In this document: one piece after another, positions 21,069 through 31,760 of the stretch | Position numbering within the stretch: the stretch's first letter is position 1 | How the letters are laid out: each line of letters opens with the position of its first letter | DNA from: Phaeophleospora eucalypticola | Taxonomy: Eukaryota > Ascomycota > Dothideomycetes > Mycosphaerellales > Mycosphaerellaceae | Length of the DNA stretch: 64,000 nucleotides | Direction: 5' to 3' | Assembly: GCA_022814565.1 (NCBI GenBank) | Contig: JAKLNG010000024.1 | Coordinates: 124,001 to 188,000, forward strand | The notes under the pieces: generated by a model | Database searches by the model: none | What the model was told of the DNA's origin: nothing | The model's input: only the letters and a program-made list of their open reading frames with translations | Made by a program: the position numbers and the translations under genes

Positions 21069-22157
21069 ATGGCGCCCGCCCTGCGATTCCCCAAACCCAG
21101 AGTAAGATGCCGCCCTATTCATTCACTCACGGACCCCGTGCGCTGACATGTGCCTTCTTTCTCTGCGTAGTCTCTCCTCCACTTCGTCTCCCTGCGCACC
21201 GCGACCGAGTTCATCAACTTCACCCTCCTGATCAACAAGGTCACCGGCTTCTACGGCATCCTCGCCATCTTTACCGGCTACCATCTCAACTACCTTCAGC
21301 TTTCCCACTACCTCTACTCCCTTGTGATTCTCGGCCTGGTCGCCTGGCTCGCGCCCAGCATCCGAAGACCCGACCACCCTCTCAAGAACGTTGCGCTCGC
21401 ATGGATCTACGTCCTCGACACCATCATCAACTCAATCTACACCGCCCTTTTCGGCACGGGATGGTTCATGCTGCTGTCGCAACATCTGCAGGAGCCTGGA
21501 AAGGATAGTCCGATTGGCGGTGGAGCAGGAACTATGGCCGAGGTTGCAGGCTTCACGAACCCAGAGAACAATGTCTCGCAGGTGGACGTCATCGCAGCTC
21601 CTGCTCCCGGTCTTGCACCTGGACAAGAAGCAGTCGCATACGGACACCCGCAAAGTGGTGGTCTTGGAGGCGCAGTCTTGCAGAGCGACTCATTGACTGC
21701 TATCGCATTGCTGGCCGCGCTGAGCCTGATCCGAGTCTACTTCTGCATCATCGTCATGTCCTACGCCCGCTCCATCTTGCGACAGTACATCGCATCGACT
21801 TCCTACAATGCGCCATCCACCGAGAATCCATACCCGACCACAGCCGACCCGGTCGACCCCACCATGGCCGAGAATCCATTCAGCATGAGGAGGGATGAAG
21901 GCGCAGGCTGGCAGGGTAAGATGGGCCGAATCATGCTCCGCTTCCCCAGCAGGAGATACTGGCTTGGACGAGAAGAGCAAGATACCGCCCAGAGCGAGTG
22001 GGAGCGAGTGACCAGCGGCCGATTTGAGAGTGGACGCAAGGCGCTAAAGATTCGCGTGCCCGAGAATGGAGTGGGCGAGAGGGAACGCAGGGCCAGGAGC
22101 GGTACTGGTCCACCACCGCCTGTTGCCCCTTCGAGCGGCAAGAAGATTCCCGAGTAG
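21069..22157 (+). CDS. KEI1: Inositolphosphorylceramide synthase regulatory subunit Kei1
   Basis: A tiny first exon (21069-21101, MAPALRFPKPR) is spliced over 69 nt to 21171-22157, giving 339 residues. The second exon starts SLLHFVSLRTATEFINFTLL and continues with NKVTGFYGILAIFTGYHLNY, matching the Kei1 N-terminal membrane region. Several transmembrane helices follow and then a polar, Pro/Arg-rich tail of about 110 residues. Kei1 partners Aur1 in the Golgi to make inositolphosphorylceramide, the step blocked by aureobasidin A in fungi. The first 11 codons are supported by a clean GTAAGA/TAG intron. Confidence 0.88.
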
Positions 22158-22831
22158 TTCAATTGGAGCGGGATGAAGCAAGTAGGAATGGAAGGAGGAG
22201 GCCAATTTTAACGAAATCGCATTTGCATGGCAACGGCGTTGGGATTGGGTGTGAATTGAGAAGTTTGCAGAAGCGCCCACAGTTGAGTTGACAATTTCAA
22301 CTCAAGAATATGCAGCAGCGACAGCAGCAGCAGACCAGTCCAAGCAGAGCGTGCCGGATTATGATCAGGCGAGCGAGCGATGTGTTTGATTATTGTACAG
22401 CATTAGATACCACACCAACATACCTGATGAGCATACTTCTGTCTCATGTTCCTGCATTGCTTACATCCATCGCCATCAAAAATTCCTTTCAATCTGATAG
22501 TTGGCTGGCAACATCCTCGCTGTGTGCCGATCTTCACGAGCAGAACAGCCAAACGTATTATGAGAAGCTGTATCGTTCATTGCGTACAATGCTACACTGT
22601 AAGTACAAAGCGTCAAGATGTGCGAGTCAGAACTGCACAAGGCATGGATGAGTATGCCGCATGCCTTTTGGAGTTGCCCTGCGCCTCCAACGCCACGCTT
22701 CACCGACTTTGCGCTCTCATAGCCCCATCATCTGCTTGACTTCGTCGAACGCATACCAAGGCAAAGCTTCAAATTTGAAGATAGTCCGTGGCAGCTGAGC
22801 ATCGCGTCTTCATTGAGGGAAGTCGGTTGAT
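22158..22831. other. Convergent 3' intergenic region, nothing recognised
   Basis: About 0.67 kb between the KEI1 and YPT6 stops. It contains short CAG-rich simple sequence near 22311-22335 and no gene-like frame. Confidence 0.4.
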
Positions 22832-23571
22832 TTAGCAATTGCAACCTCCTTCACTCTCCGGTTTCGGTGCGTTGACGTTCACATCGATTGCTGCTCGCAA
22901 GTCAGTATCATTCCAATCGAAAGCATAATCCCTGAACTCACTATTCGCCGCGGCCTGCTGCGCCTCACCCTCCATACCAGGCAGCGCCTGCGCAATCTTC
23001 TTGAACAGCCCCTTAACATTATGTCCCACCTTCGCACTCGTCTCAACAAACATGCACCCCAACCTCTTCGCCTCCTCCTCACCCTGCTGCGCCGTAACCT
23101 CCCTCTTCTCCTGCAAATCCGTCTTGTTGCCCACCAGCACGATGATCACATCGTTGCCCCGCTCGCCCCGCACATCGTCCACCCACTTGCGCGTCTGCTG
23201 GAACGATTTCTGCGATGTGATGTCGTATACCACCACGGCGACGCTCGAGTCGCGGATGTACGAGGGGATCAGCGAGCGGAAGCGTTCTTGGCCCGCTGTG
23301 TCCCAGAGTTGCAGGCGCACTGTGCGGTCTTCAAGGTACATGGTTTTGGAGAGGAAGTCGATGCCGATGGTTGCTTGGTAGGTGCTGTCGAAGGAGTCGT
23401 ACATGAAGCGCGTGATCAAAGAGGTTTTGCCGACTGTGTTGACGGAGAGTTAGTGTGCCTGTTCTGCTATCACTGTCTATTCTCAATAGGAAGCCGACCT
23501 GATTGCTCGCCCAAGAAGACCAGCTTGAACTTCTTGAGCGGGTTGGTGTACGAGCCCACGCTCTGCGCCAT
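22832..23571 (-). CDS. YPT6: Rab GTPase of the Rab6/Ypt6/Ryh1 type
   Basis: Three exons, 23571-23499, 23433-22942 and 22890-22832, give 207 residues. The first splice joins the P-loop (GEQS-VGKTS). Switch II WDTAGQERFRS, NKTDLQ and the ETSAK-type motif are all intact, and the effector region TYQATIGIDFLSKT is Rab6-like. A second intron (22941-22891) is hidden inside an open frame: it has a GTGAGT donor, an ACTGAC branch-like site and a CAG acceptor. Removing it leaves the C-terminus IDVNVNAPKPESEGGCNC, a better Rab6 tail with the CxC prenylation signal. Rab6 proteins drive retrograde traffic to the Golgi. Confidence 0.93.
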
Positions 23572-24051
23572 GGTCGATATCTCTTGCTTTCCTACTTGCG
23601 CGAGCCTTCAAATAATCGTGATTCCGGAAGTGAAGGTGGGTTATACGGTCGAAGAATTCGCTTTCAACTCGCTCTCCGTTGTGCTTTCGCTGCCGGATTC
23701 GGTGCGTGGAGGATGCGAATGTCTCAGATGAAGAGATGAGTGAAGTCGCGGAAGTTTGCAGTGCCGTTTGATATCTGCAACCTGCTTGTTGCCGGGGAAA
23801 GCGAGAAGTGGTATTCGAGGGTTGAATTGCGAATCGAATGGAGACGAGACAAGTAAAGGAGATGTCGCCAGCCCACTGCGGCGGAAACATCGAGCAGGGA
23901 TCTTCGCTCCGTTGGACCCTGAGCCGACCCGCGCGGAGATGCCCGCTGCCGAACCCGAAGCTACCATTCTCCAAAATTTCTATTTCCTCCAACACCTATT
24001 CCTTCTACACAACCAATTCTTCTGGTTGACCTTCTCGATATACACACCACC
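23572..24051. promoter_or_regulatory. Divergent promoter between YPT6 and NOP53
   Basis: About 0.48 kb serving two divergent housekeeping genes. It is pyrimidine-rich close to the NOP53 ATG, which sits in a good CACCATGG context. No gene is present. Confidence 0.45.
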
Positions 24052-25365
24052 ATGGCTGACCCGACGCAAACCGCGCCAGCGACTCACTCGCAGCCGTCTC
24101 GAAAAGGAAAGAAGGCGTGGCGAAAGAATGTCGATATCTCGGAAGTCCAGCAAGGCCTCGACACCGCCCGCAATGAAGTAATCGCAGGTGGAATCATTGC
24201 AGAGAGAGACTCGGACCAGCTCTTCGCCACCGACTTGCTGGGGGATGCAGAGCTCGAGAAGAAGCATCGTCCCAAGAAGCTCCTCAAAGCCGACGAGATC
24301 CTGGCTCAGAGAAGTGCGGTCCCCGGGCTGGAAGGACGAAAGAGGAAGGCTGCCGATACGGAGGTTGCGGTGACTGGAAAGAAACAGAAGAATGGCAAAT
24401 ATGTCTCACACAAGGAGCTGCAGAGGCTTAGAAATGTTGCGGATGGTGCGAGTGTTGGAAAGCTGGCTGATGAAGGTGCGGCATTCGACCCGTGGGCTGA
24501 TACAACAACCAATACCGAGTATGAGAAGTACGACTTCCTGGAGCCTCCAAAGGAAAAGCGTGCGCCTGAGACTTTGAAGCAAGCTCCCGCAGCGTTGACT
24601 GTTGATGGCCGTCCAGTCGCACATGTACGGAAACCCGAAGCTGGTAAATCATACAACCCTCAGGTCGACGACTGGTCAGCACTGCTTGAAAGGGAGGGCG
24701 CAGAGGCCGTGGAGGCTGAGAAGGCCCGCCTCGCAGCTGAAGCAGCCGCAGAAGAGCGTGAACGAAAAGCACTTGAGGAGGCTGCCAAGGTGGAGAAGCA
24801 AGAGAAAGAGGAGTACGCCACAGATTACGAGAGCGCTTGGGAGAGGGAGTGGGATGGCATCCAATCGGAAGCGGAGGATCAGGGTTACACGCAGAAGCAG
24901 AAAGGACGGAAGACTCCGTCTGAACGAAACAAGGTCAAGGCACGGAAAGAGCGCGAGGCGAGGGAAAAATGGGAACGCAAGCAGAAGGAACGAGAGGCAC
25001 AGGAGAAGCGCATCAAGGAGATTGCCAAGGAGGTGTCTGCAAAGGACAAGCAATTGCGGCCAGGAACAAGACAGGATCTGGCAGACTTATCTTCCGACTC
25101 TGACGAGAACGATCACCAGACGAAGCTGCAGAAGAGGAGGTTTGGTAAGGTGGCGATCCCTGACGCTCCAGTGGAGGTCACGCTGCCGGAGGATCTACAG
25201 GACTCACTGCGAAGATTGAAGCCTGAAGGAAACTTGATGACCGATCGATATCGAAATCTGCTCATCAACGGAAAGCTGGAGGTGCGAAAGCCGGTTGGCC
25301 AGGTCAAGAAGAAGCAGACGTTCCGCACGGAGAAGTGGACGTACAAGGACTGGAAGCTCAAATAA
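24052..25365 (+). CDS. NOP53: Ribosome biogenesis protein Nop53
   Basis: A single-exon, 437-residue, highly charged nucleolar protein. It starts with a basic patch (SRKGKKAWRKNVDI), where Nop53/PICT1 proteins typically have 'GKKAWRKNID'. It contains the DWSALLEREG and LPEDLQDSLRRLKPEGNL blocks and ends with the conserved TFRTEKWTYKDWKL tail. Residues about 225-350 form a long charged coiled coil. Nop53 joins late pre-60S particles and recruits the exosome-associated helicase Mtr4 through a short motif. The stop is about 105 bp from the convergent esterase gene. Confidence 0.92.
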   Translation: MADPTQTAPATHSQPSRKGKKAWRKNVDISEVQQGLDTARNEVIAGGIIAERDSDQLFATDLLGDAELEKKHRPKKLLKADEILAQRSAVPGLEGRKRKAADTEVAVTGKKQKNGKYVSHKELQRLRNVADGASVGKLADEGAAFDPWADTTTNTEYEKYDFLEPPKEKRAPETLKQAPAALTVDGRPVAHVRKPEAGKSYNPQVDDWSALLEREGAEAVEAEKARLAAEAAAEERERKALEEAAKVEKQEKEEYATDYESAWEREWDGIQSEAEDQGYTQKQKGRKTPSERNKVKARKEREAREKWERKQKEREAQEKRIKEIAKEVSAKDKQLRPGTRQDLADLSSDSDENDHQTKLQKRRFGKVAIPDAPVEVTLPEDLQDSLRRLKPEGNLMTDRYRNLLINGKLEVRKPVGQVKKKQTFRTEKWTYKDWKLK

Positions 25366-25471
25366 GACATGTCGATACCCAAGTGAGCAATGGAACTTGC
25401 ACTGCAAGCAAATGGAGACGCACTCCTGTTTGCGGTCGACTGTCTGCATCACTTCTGTTCAGAGTACCAAG

Positions 25472-26280
25472 CTAGTCATGCGTCACGTAGTCGGCCAACG
25501 TGCTGTCCGTTGCCTCCAACGCCAGCACAAACGCTCTCGCAACCACATTCGCACCCGCTGGACTGGTATGTGTGTGATCGTTTGGATAGTACGAATCGAC
25601 GGTGGCTGCACCCGCATTCTTGTACAGGTCAGCCGTGTAGAGCCCGTGGTCGACAAACGTAGAGCCAGAAACAGCCGCCGCATCCTGTGCATATCCCACG
25701 AATCGATTGGCCGAGTACGAGAAAGTGCCAGTCTCCCAGACGTTGTTCGGAGTGGCGCTGCTGATGATCACATTGGCGCCTTTGGATTGAAAGAGCTTTG
25801 CGGCGTTGACCAAGTAAGTGTAGTATGTCTGAACCGTCTCGGACTCTCCACTGTTCCGTCGTCAGCATTGCTCTCATCCGCTGGTGTACAGATTTCAACT
25901 CACTCGTGAGTCGTCTGGCAGGTCACAGAATAGTCGCCATCAACTGGATTACAGTCCGTCCTCCCGTTGTCCGTCGGCGTGAGACTTCCACCATCGTTGT
26001 GGCCAAATTCGATCACAACGTAGTCGCCGGACTGGACGTTCGCGGCCATGGCTTCGAATCTTCCTTCACGAGTGAAACTGCGAGCAGAGCGACCAGCGAC
26101 CGCATCGTTTACAACAGCCAGACTGATGTAGTCGGGAAGAAGAGCTCCCCATCCTTCGGTTCCGTCATTGTTTCCAGTCGCGACCATGGTCGAGTCGCCA
26201 GCGAGATAGACAGTCGGTGCAGTGAGAGCACTGCTGGCCAAAGTGGCCAACGCGGCTAAGATGCGAGTCGAGGAGAACAT
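25472..26280 (-). CDS. Secreted rhamnogalacturonan acetylesterase (CE12, SGNH hydrolase)
   Basis: Two exons, 26280-25904 and 25850-25472, joined by a 53-nt intron, encode 251 residues. The start at 26280 puts a clean signal peptide (MFSSTRILAALATLASSALTA) directly before the mature TVYLAGDSTM; the upstream ATGs at 26289 and 26322 would only add residues to the signal. The SGNH blocks are GDSTM (nucleophile Ser), AVAGRSARS, IEFGHNDGG and the C-terminal NDHTHTSPAGA with catalytic Asp and His. Such enzymes deacetylate rhamnogalacturonan I in plant pectin, which fits a plant-associated lifestyle. No binding module is attached. Confidence 0.92.
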
Positions 26281-27399
26281 TGCAAACATCAAAAAACTGC
26301 CAGGGAATCTTCGCAATGCCACATCTAAAATGCCTCACGAACATCGACAACTATATACCTCTCCTCCACCTCCACTATCGGGACCGCACCTCCAAAGCTC
26401 CTCAAAGCTCGGCCGCGCGATCGACAGGAACTCGCATATTTCTCCGAAGCTTCTTTTATAGCAAGGATGCCTTTTGAGTTTGTCTTCGGGGAGGCTGGCA
26501 CCGAGAGGGTGTGCATTCGAAACCTTTTGCCGGGAAATTCAATCTATCTGTGTTGGAGGCGTTGTTACACGGTGAGGAGTTCCTATTCAGAGGCCTCGGC
26601 TATGCGGGCGTCTATGTGATGCAGCTTGGCTGGCTGGGCAGGAGGTGGGTTTTGAAGCGCTGACATTTGCTGTGGTTTCAAGGTGTTTTCGGGATGCGCT
26701 TGGATAGTTTCTCCGTTTGGTTGTAGAATTGTCGCGACCAATGCTGCTCTCGCTGCGGTAGTGTTCATTCCTCCGTCTGCGCAGCTTGGCTGATGAGGCG
26801 CAGAAATCTTTGCACCAAGATGGCATACTGCACAAGCCCGTGGAGAGGCTAAACGGCGACATATACATTCCAATATCAACATTCAATCCAGGAGACCGAG
26901 CCAATACGTTCAGGTCACAATCATTATGCATTAGGGCTCCTGCGTCCAGGCGAAAAATGCTATTTCGTCCGCCCCACCGCCGAGACGAGTTCGGGCAGAT
27001 GCTGGACCGTAGATTGCATCCCGAAGACGTCCTGCTTATAATATCAATGTTGAGTCCACGAGAGAGAATGCAGTCGCTCAAAGTCTTGTCACGGGATGAC
27101 AAGATGATGGGCTTGGACTGATCGTCATCGTGAGTTGCCCGTTATCTTTTCACATGCACTGATGGAGGAAAATACGTCTCGTGGAGTCAATGCTGTTGAA
27201 CTACCTCATATGTTGATTGCCAGTGAAGCGACTATCGGTCAAACGTCGGTTGTTCATGTGCAAACGGCGAGAGCCCCACCAAGCAAACGGCCGCTTGTGA
27301 ACAGCAACTTCAACTTCAACTTCAACTTTGACACCACCCACAACACAGTCGACATATCACATTCAACAACCCCAAAGTCATTGCGACAAAGTGGACACG
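26281..27399. other. Gene-poor 1.1 kb with a weak 111-codon ORF and an AACTTC repeat
   Basis: The stretch carries the esterase promoter. An ORF at 26786-27121 (+) encodes 111 residues containing HRRDEFGQMLDRRLHPEDVL; an overlapping minus-strand ORF makes its reality doubtful and I do not recognise it. At about 27303-27328 there is a perfect AACTTC hexamer repeat of four units just before the first F-box-like gene. Confidence 0.35.
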
Positions 27400-27963
27400 A
27401 TGGCGACCATACAAGCCTCGCAGCCGTCGCTCTCCGACCCAATAGCCATTGCATACAGCAACAATCAACAATCGCGACTCCTTTCCCTGGCTGCGGAGCT
27501 CCGCAACATCATCTGGGAGTACGTTTGCGCTGGATCTGAGGTCGAGGTCAACCTCAAGGTTCCGAAATCTACCCAACCACCAAAGCACAACATCGGCATA
27601 CTAGGGGCCTGCAAACAGATACGTGGTGAGGCCATCCCAATTTACTTCAGCCTCACGGTCTTCAGATACAGGGATAATCGCCAGGTTCAGGCGGTTGAGG
27701 CATGGCTAGCTGGACTGGCGCTGCAGCACAAAGACGTGATCAAGCGATTCTGCGTCGTGCTTCAACGGGGAAGAGTCAGCGAGGACGCGGCGACTCGAAG
27801 GCTAGATGCCTTGCACTTAAAGTTGAGGCAGATGTCGGCGTGGAGAAACATGGTGATGGAGGGCTTCGATGCGAAGCAGAGCGATGTCGAGCTTGAATTA
27901 CGCTTGCCGGACGGCGAAATGGTGCGGACGAGCGATCCCAAGGCTTTGCTGATGTGGCAGTGA
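27400..27963 (+). CDS. F-box-like/2EXR-like domain protein, paralogue A
   Basis: An intronless 187-residue protein starting MATIQASQPSLSD; the frame is open further upstream but lacks family similarity there. The family core is SRLLSLAAELRNIIWEYV, a degenerate F-box (LPxELRxxIY), followed about 25 residues later by ILGACKQIRGEAIPIYF (family form 'ILxxCRxxxxEAxxLYY'). A variable region then contains 'WLAGLALQHKDVIKRF'. Such short proteins are numerous in dothideomycetes and lack assigned function. No intron is present at the site where paralogues F, G and H carry one. Confidence 0.75.
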   Translation: MATIQASQPSLSDPIAIAYSNNQQSRLLSLAAELRNIIWEYVCAGSEVEVNLKVPKSTQPPKHNIGILGACKQIRGEAIPIYFSLTVFRYRDNRQVQAVEAWLAGLALQHKDVIKRFCVVLQRGRVSEDAATRRLDALHLKLRQMSAWRNMVMEGFDAKQSDVELELRLPDGEMVRTSDPKALLMWQ

Positions 27964-28155
27964 GTGTCCAGACCCGCTGCTATTGTCAGAAACGAGTCGC
28001 GAGGTCTTTCCTGTATCAGCAATTTTAAGATCGAAAAGATATCGGCGTCGAAAAGATTCATGGGGGTTGAGAGCGGCATGAGAACGTAGTATCGTCTAAA
28101 AGGCGTTTTCAGGGGCAAGCGATTTCGTCGGCTTATGCCAATGTATTGCTTGGTG

Positions 28156-28752
28156 CTACACATAGATCACACATGCATTAATCCTTGATAACCACTTTCC
28201 CCGAACATCAAACTGAAATATTTTTCCTCCTTTAAACAAATAAATGCTCCAGAAAGACAAACTTGCGTCCTTTCTGCATGCAGTCAGATACGTTTGCAAC
28301 AATTTCGGCGTGGCCGAAAGACTTACAAACTCGCCGCAATACCATTCAATCGATATCTTCTTCACGCCCCGTTTGTCCCGGACGCACGCTTCCCTGATGT
28401 GGTCATCGAGGCACTCCGTGAAAAGCTGTTCTTCCTCCGTGCACCTCAGCTGGCCTACTTGGCTCACGATGACAATATGAAGAGTCTTGAAAAGCTGAAG
28501 CGGCAGGACGTACATCCATTTGGGGACATCCATCACATCGTGAAATACGAAGCGGTGGGATTCGAAGTAGCTTTTTGCGAACTGCGCTCGGGTAGCGTGA
28601 TTAGCTTGAAGTGCGGTAGGAAACTTGAAGGTCTCTGTGTTGACGTGGATGATTCTGGCAGTAGATGTAAAGACCTAGTTCCGAATCTGCTCGAACAGCT
28701 CGAGTGGCAGATCCTGCGTGCGCGTGATGAGATCTTCTGTATTATCGGTCAT
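28156..28752 (-). pseudogene. F-box-like gene interrupted by one in-frame TAG
   Basis: A continuous frame runs from ATG at 28750-28752 to a stop at 28156-28158 (199 codons including the stop) except for a TAG at 28675-28677, codon 26. Before it lies DLPLELFEQIRN, an F-box-like start; after it lie coherent blocks such as QFAKSYFESHRFVFHDV and CREKW-type charged segments through to the end. The order of blocks matches the intact gene at 59483-60031. No usable intron spans the stop, the only bracketed GT-AG being 20 nt. I read it as a recently disabled copy; an assembly error is the alternative. A + strand ORF over the same bases looks like its antisense shadow. Confidence 0.6.
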
Positions 28753-29139
28753 AGCGGTCGTCAAGAGGGCTGTAGAATTCTTTGTCGATTGATAAAATCG
28801 TCTACAATTTCTTGAAGGCTTGAGAATCCCAGAGAAAAGAGAGAGGCAGTGTCTGTGGACTTAAAAGCGAAAAGCCCGTGCACGGACGCAGACTTCACGT
28901 TCAGACATTCAGGGACTAGCGTGTCACATTCTGTCTGAGAAATACGCCGCAGCGTCGCGTGAAGAAACAAAGACAGTTCACTGCGCCTTCATCGGTATCG
29001 GAAGACAAGAGTATGTTTGCCCATCACTGACGCAGCATTCACTATGCTTGTGAATTGCTTGACCAGTCCCCCGAACTTTCTCTTCAACAGCTCAAGCCAA
29101 ATTCTCCCTCCAGCATTTACAAATCTGCCAAACACCAAC

Positions 29140-29610
29140 ATGTCCCAGACTCACGCGAACCACGAGACCTCCCGCCTCCTTGCTCTCCCACGCGAGCTGC
29201 GAGACCCAATCTGGGAGCTCGCAGCCGCAAGTCGAGACATGCACATCAACGAAAACGGCAGTATCAAACAGCACGAGAGCCTTCTTGTTGTATGTCGCCA
29301 GACTCGCCACGAAGTTACCTCGATCTTCTACACTACAGCCACATTCCATTGTCCAACTCCAGCAGCGTGCCTGAATTGGCTGGCGAAAGTGCCTCCTGAG
29401 TACTACGAGTTGATCAAGGACGTTCGTATCAGTTTGGATAGTCCTGAGGATGTGAAGAAGGACAGAAGGGGGAGGTTGAGGCTGGTGCGCAAGAGTGACA
29501 GCGAGAGGTTGTCGATACTCCGCGACTTGAAGACGGATATGTGGCTCGAGGATGTCGACTTGGCGGAAGGGGTGGTTAGAGACGCTACGCGAACTTGGCT
29601 GAGAGTTTGA
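29140..29610 (+). CDS. F-box-like/2EXR-like domain protein, paralogue B
   Basis: An intronless 156-residue protein from MSQTHANHETSR. The core is SRLLALPRELRDPIWELA, then SLLVVCRQTRHEVTSIFYTTATF and LNWLAKVPPEYYELIKDVRI, the standard order of the family: degenerate F-box, 'CRQTxxE', 'F....WL..I...I.'. The C-terminal region is charged. It lies head-on to paralogue C with about 155 bp between stops. Function unknown; interaction with Skp1 is possible but not shown by sequence. Confidence 0.75.
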   Translation: MSQTHANHETSRLLALPRELRDPIWELAAASRDMHINENGSIKQHESLLVVCRQTRHEVTSIFYTTATFHCPTPAACLNWLAKVPPEYYELIKDVRISLDSPEDVKKDRRGRLRLVRKSDSERLSILRDLKTDMWLEDVDLAEGVVRDATRTWLRV

Positions 29611-29766
29611 ACAGAGCAAGGTTGATGTGGATGGGAGTGTCTTCGCGGGAATGAAGCGATCAGTGGTAGGAACTGCTGTCATTTGGTCACGAGAGGCTCT
29701 TATGAATGTGCGAGGGTTTGTTCTCTACTTACTTTGAAGCATTCTCCTTCCTCCTCACCTCATAAA

Positions 29767-30354
29767 TCACGTCTTGTAAGAGCCCTTCAGACTTTCCTTG
29801 CGTTCAAGTTCATACTGAAATGCTCCAGAGGACACCTCTCTCCATACCTCCTCGCCGTCGACCCGATAATGAGTCTTCAGTACGTGCCTCATCTCCTGTT
29901 CGAGATCGCCAAGATGGAACAGTTCGGCTGCCAAAGTGCGGTCTTTCGCTTGGTCATCGGTATCGTTGGATTGCGGCCGTAGAATCTCCTGGATCATGTT
30001 CCGATGTTCGATAGAGATGGTTTGAAGGAACGGTCTGAGATGTTGTGTCGAGGAGTACTTGAAGGTCGTATGGGCGTAGTAGAGGTCGATTGCTTCGAGG
30101 TAGGTGGTACGGCAGACGAGAAGGATGCCTGCATTGTGGCGTTGAGCGACTTTGCTGGCATAGGCGCAGCCAAGGAAGACAGGCTTCGTGAAGGTGTATC
30201 TACACAACGCATACGTCAGCGAAACAACTCGTCGAGACCGATGGAGCCGCTTCAAGGCGTACTTATAAATGATTATTCTCAGCTCGGGGGAAAGATCGAG
30301 GAAAGAAGTCGGCTTCTTGCACCATTTGGCGATTGTGGATATCGTGGTACCCAT
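29767..30354 (-). CDS. F-box-like/2EXR-like domain protein, paralogue C
   Basis: A 195-residue intronless frame starting MGTTISTIAKWCKKP; an upstream ATG at 30444 lacks support. It carries SFLDLSPELRIIIYKYAL and AGILLVCRTTYLEAIDLYYAHTTF, followed by PFLQTISIEHRNMIQEI. The basic linker between the first two blocks is longer than in its neighbours. It ends with a conserved-looking 'VDGEEVW' motif shared with paralogue D (VDGKEVW), suggesting C and D are sisters. Confidence 0.72.
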   Translation of the reverse strand: MGTTISTIAKWCKKPTSFLDLSPELRIIIYKYALKRLHRSRRVVSLTYALCRYTFTKPVFLGCAYASKVAQRHNAGILLVCRTTYLEAIDLYYAHTTFKYSSTQHLRPFLQTISIEHRNMIQEILRPQSNDTDDQAKDRTLAAELFHLGDLEQEMRHVLKTHYRVDGEEVWREVSSGAFQYELERKESLKGSYKT

Positions 30355-30864
30355 GATGGCGCTGTAGCGATGGCGTAGTAATGCTGCTGGAAGCGAAGTC
30401 GAGAAGTAGCTTAGATTTGGACCTCGAAAGCGAACAGAAAGCAAATGTCAGGCAGGAGGCGCAGTTGGAAACTTCGTTGATGCGTTAATATGCGATTCCC
30501 GCCTTCCTCCTCAGAAAAGACCGAAGATAGGGAAATGGCATCCACGTTTTCGTGCCAGCTTGGGCCGTGAATCCCTGCTTCCAGAATGCAGGCTTTTCTC
30601 ATCTGTCCATGGTATCGTAGGCTCTCTGTTCGGAGTCTTTGGTTAGCCATGATCGAGAAGAAGATGACTCGCCGACTGTGGGGACAGTGAAGCAAGTCGC
30701 GAAGCAACAAGACTTTTCGTAGGCAGCTTCGCAGATGCATTTGAAAAGCAAATCCATTAGACTCAACTCAGCAATGCCAGGGGCGAGAAAGAAGAGAAGC
30801 TAGAAAACAGAGTCGAAAGGCAAACAATAGCAATCGTCTCCACCCGTATCTCAAAATCTCTCTC

Positions 30865-31425
30865 TCACTTCGAACCATCCGGCTTCTTAGCAGCCCAAAC
30901 CTCCTTTCCATCCACAATGAAACTCGTCTTCAAAACACCCTGTCTTAACTTCAGACCGCAGCGCTCCAAGTGTCGAGCGTGTGACTCGAGAATCTTGGCT
31001 TTTCCTTCATCATCGTGCGTCATGACCTCCCATGGTTGGAGAGGGAGGTAGAGATTTGCCACCCAGGCGCGCTTTGCGGCGGTGAGACCGCGAAGAAAAA
31101 GTCTAATCCCACTGAAACACTTGAACAGGAAGATCGTCTCTCGATAGTAGAGTGGAGCTGCCTCCGTGTGTATAGTACGGCACATGAGCAGGAGGGCAAC
31201 CGAACAGTAGCGACGGTAGCGACGATATGCTCTCACTTGGATGGAGACGGAGAGGTTGACGGTGTCCGGGAGGACGTAGCTAATAGCAGCGAAGACTAAG
31301 TCAGCGAAATGAGAGTCAAGAATGCTTCGTATGACTTACCGGTAGATCTGCTCGCGCAGCTCAGGGGGGAGATCGAAGAAGCCTGTCTTACTCGTGGTGG
31401 TCGCTTCGTACGAGGGATGTGCCAT
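30865..31425 (-). CDS. F-box-like/2EXR-like domain protein, paralogue D
   Basis: Two exons, 31425-31340 and 31279-30865, with a 60-nt GT-AG intron, give 166 residues. Exon 1 carries GFFDLPPELREQIYR and exon 2 begins YVLPDTVNLSVS, so the intron splits the F-box-like segment. VALLLMCRTIHTEAAPLYYRET and the C-terminal VDGKEVWAAKKPDG follow. The intron position differs from that of F, G and H, so the intron was gained or moved independently. Confidence 0.75.
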
Positions 31426-31760
31426 GATGTTGAGATGAAGGTAATACTTCGTGGCGTGTTGGTGTTGTTGATGGGTCAATAAAGGAATGGAAGCGGAAGA
31501 GAAGAGCGACGTTCGTGATGCTCCTTTTGAGAGAGACTGAAGTCGGCAACTGCCGCAGCACGTCCTTCATATGATCCGCAGTCGTCCATTCATGTGAAGC
31601 TTTGCTTGTTTGTGAGAGCTCGTTCAATTTCATTTCGCTATGCATAATCAATTGGAAGACGCATACCGTCAAGTGCCATCACAAGATAACCCTCGCCTGC
31701 CCAACAACACCCAATATAAACAGTGCTGCATCTCGTCACATGTCCCTTCTCGCATGCACA

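Noticed and set aside
22832..23082. Arg-rich 67-codon minus ORF inside YPT6
   Set aside because: Out-of-frame shadow of the Rab exon.
28294..28815. 173-codon + strand ORF
   Set aside because: It is the antisense of the disrupted F-box-like gene, whose minus frame has family blocks and continues past this ORF; the + product has none.
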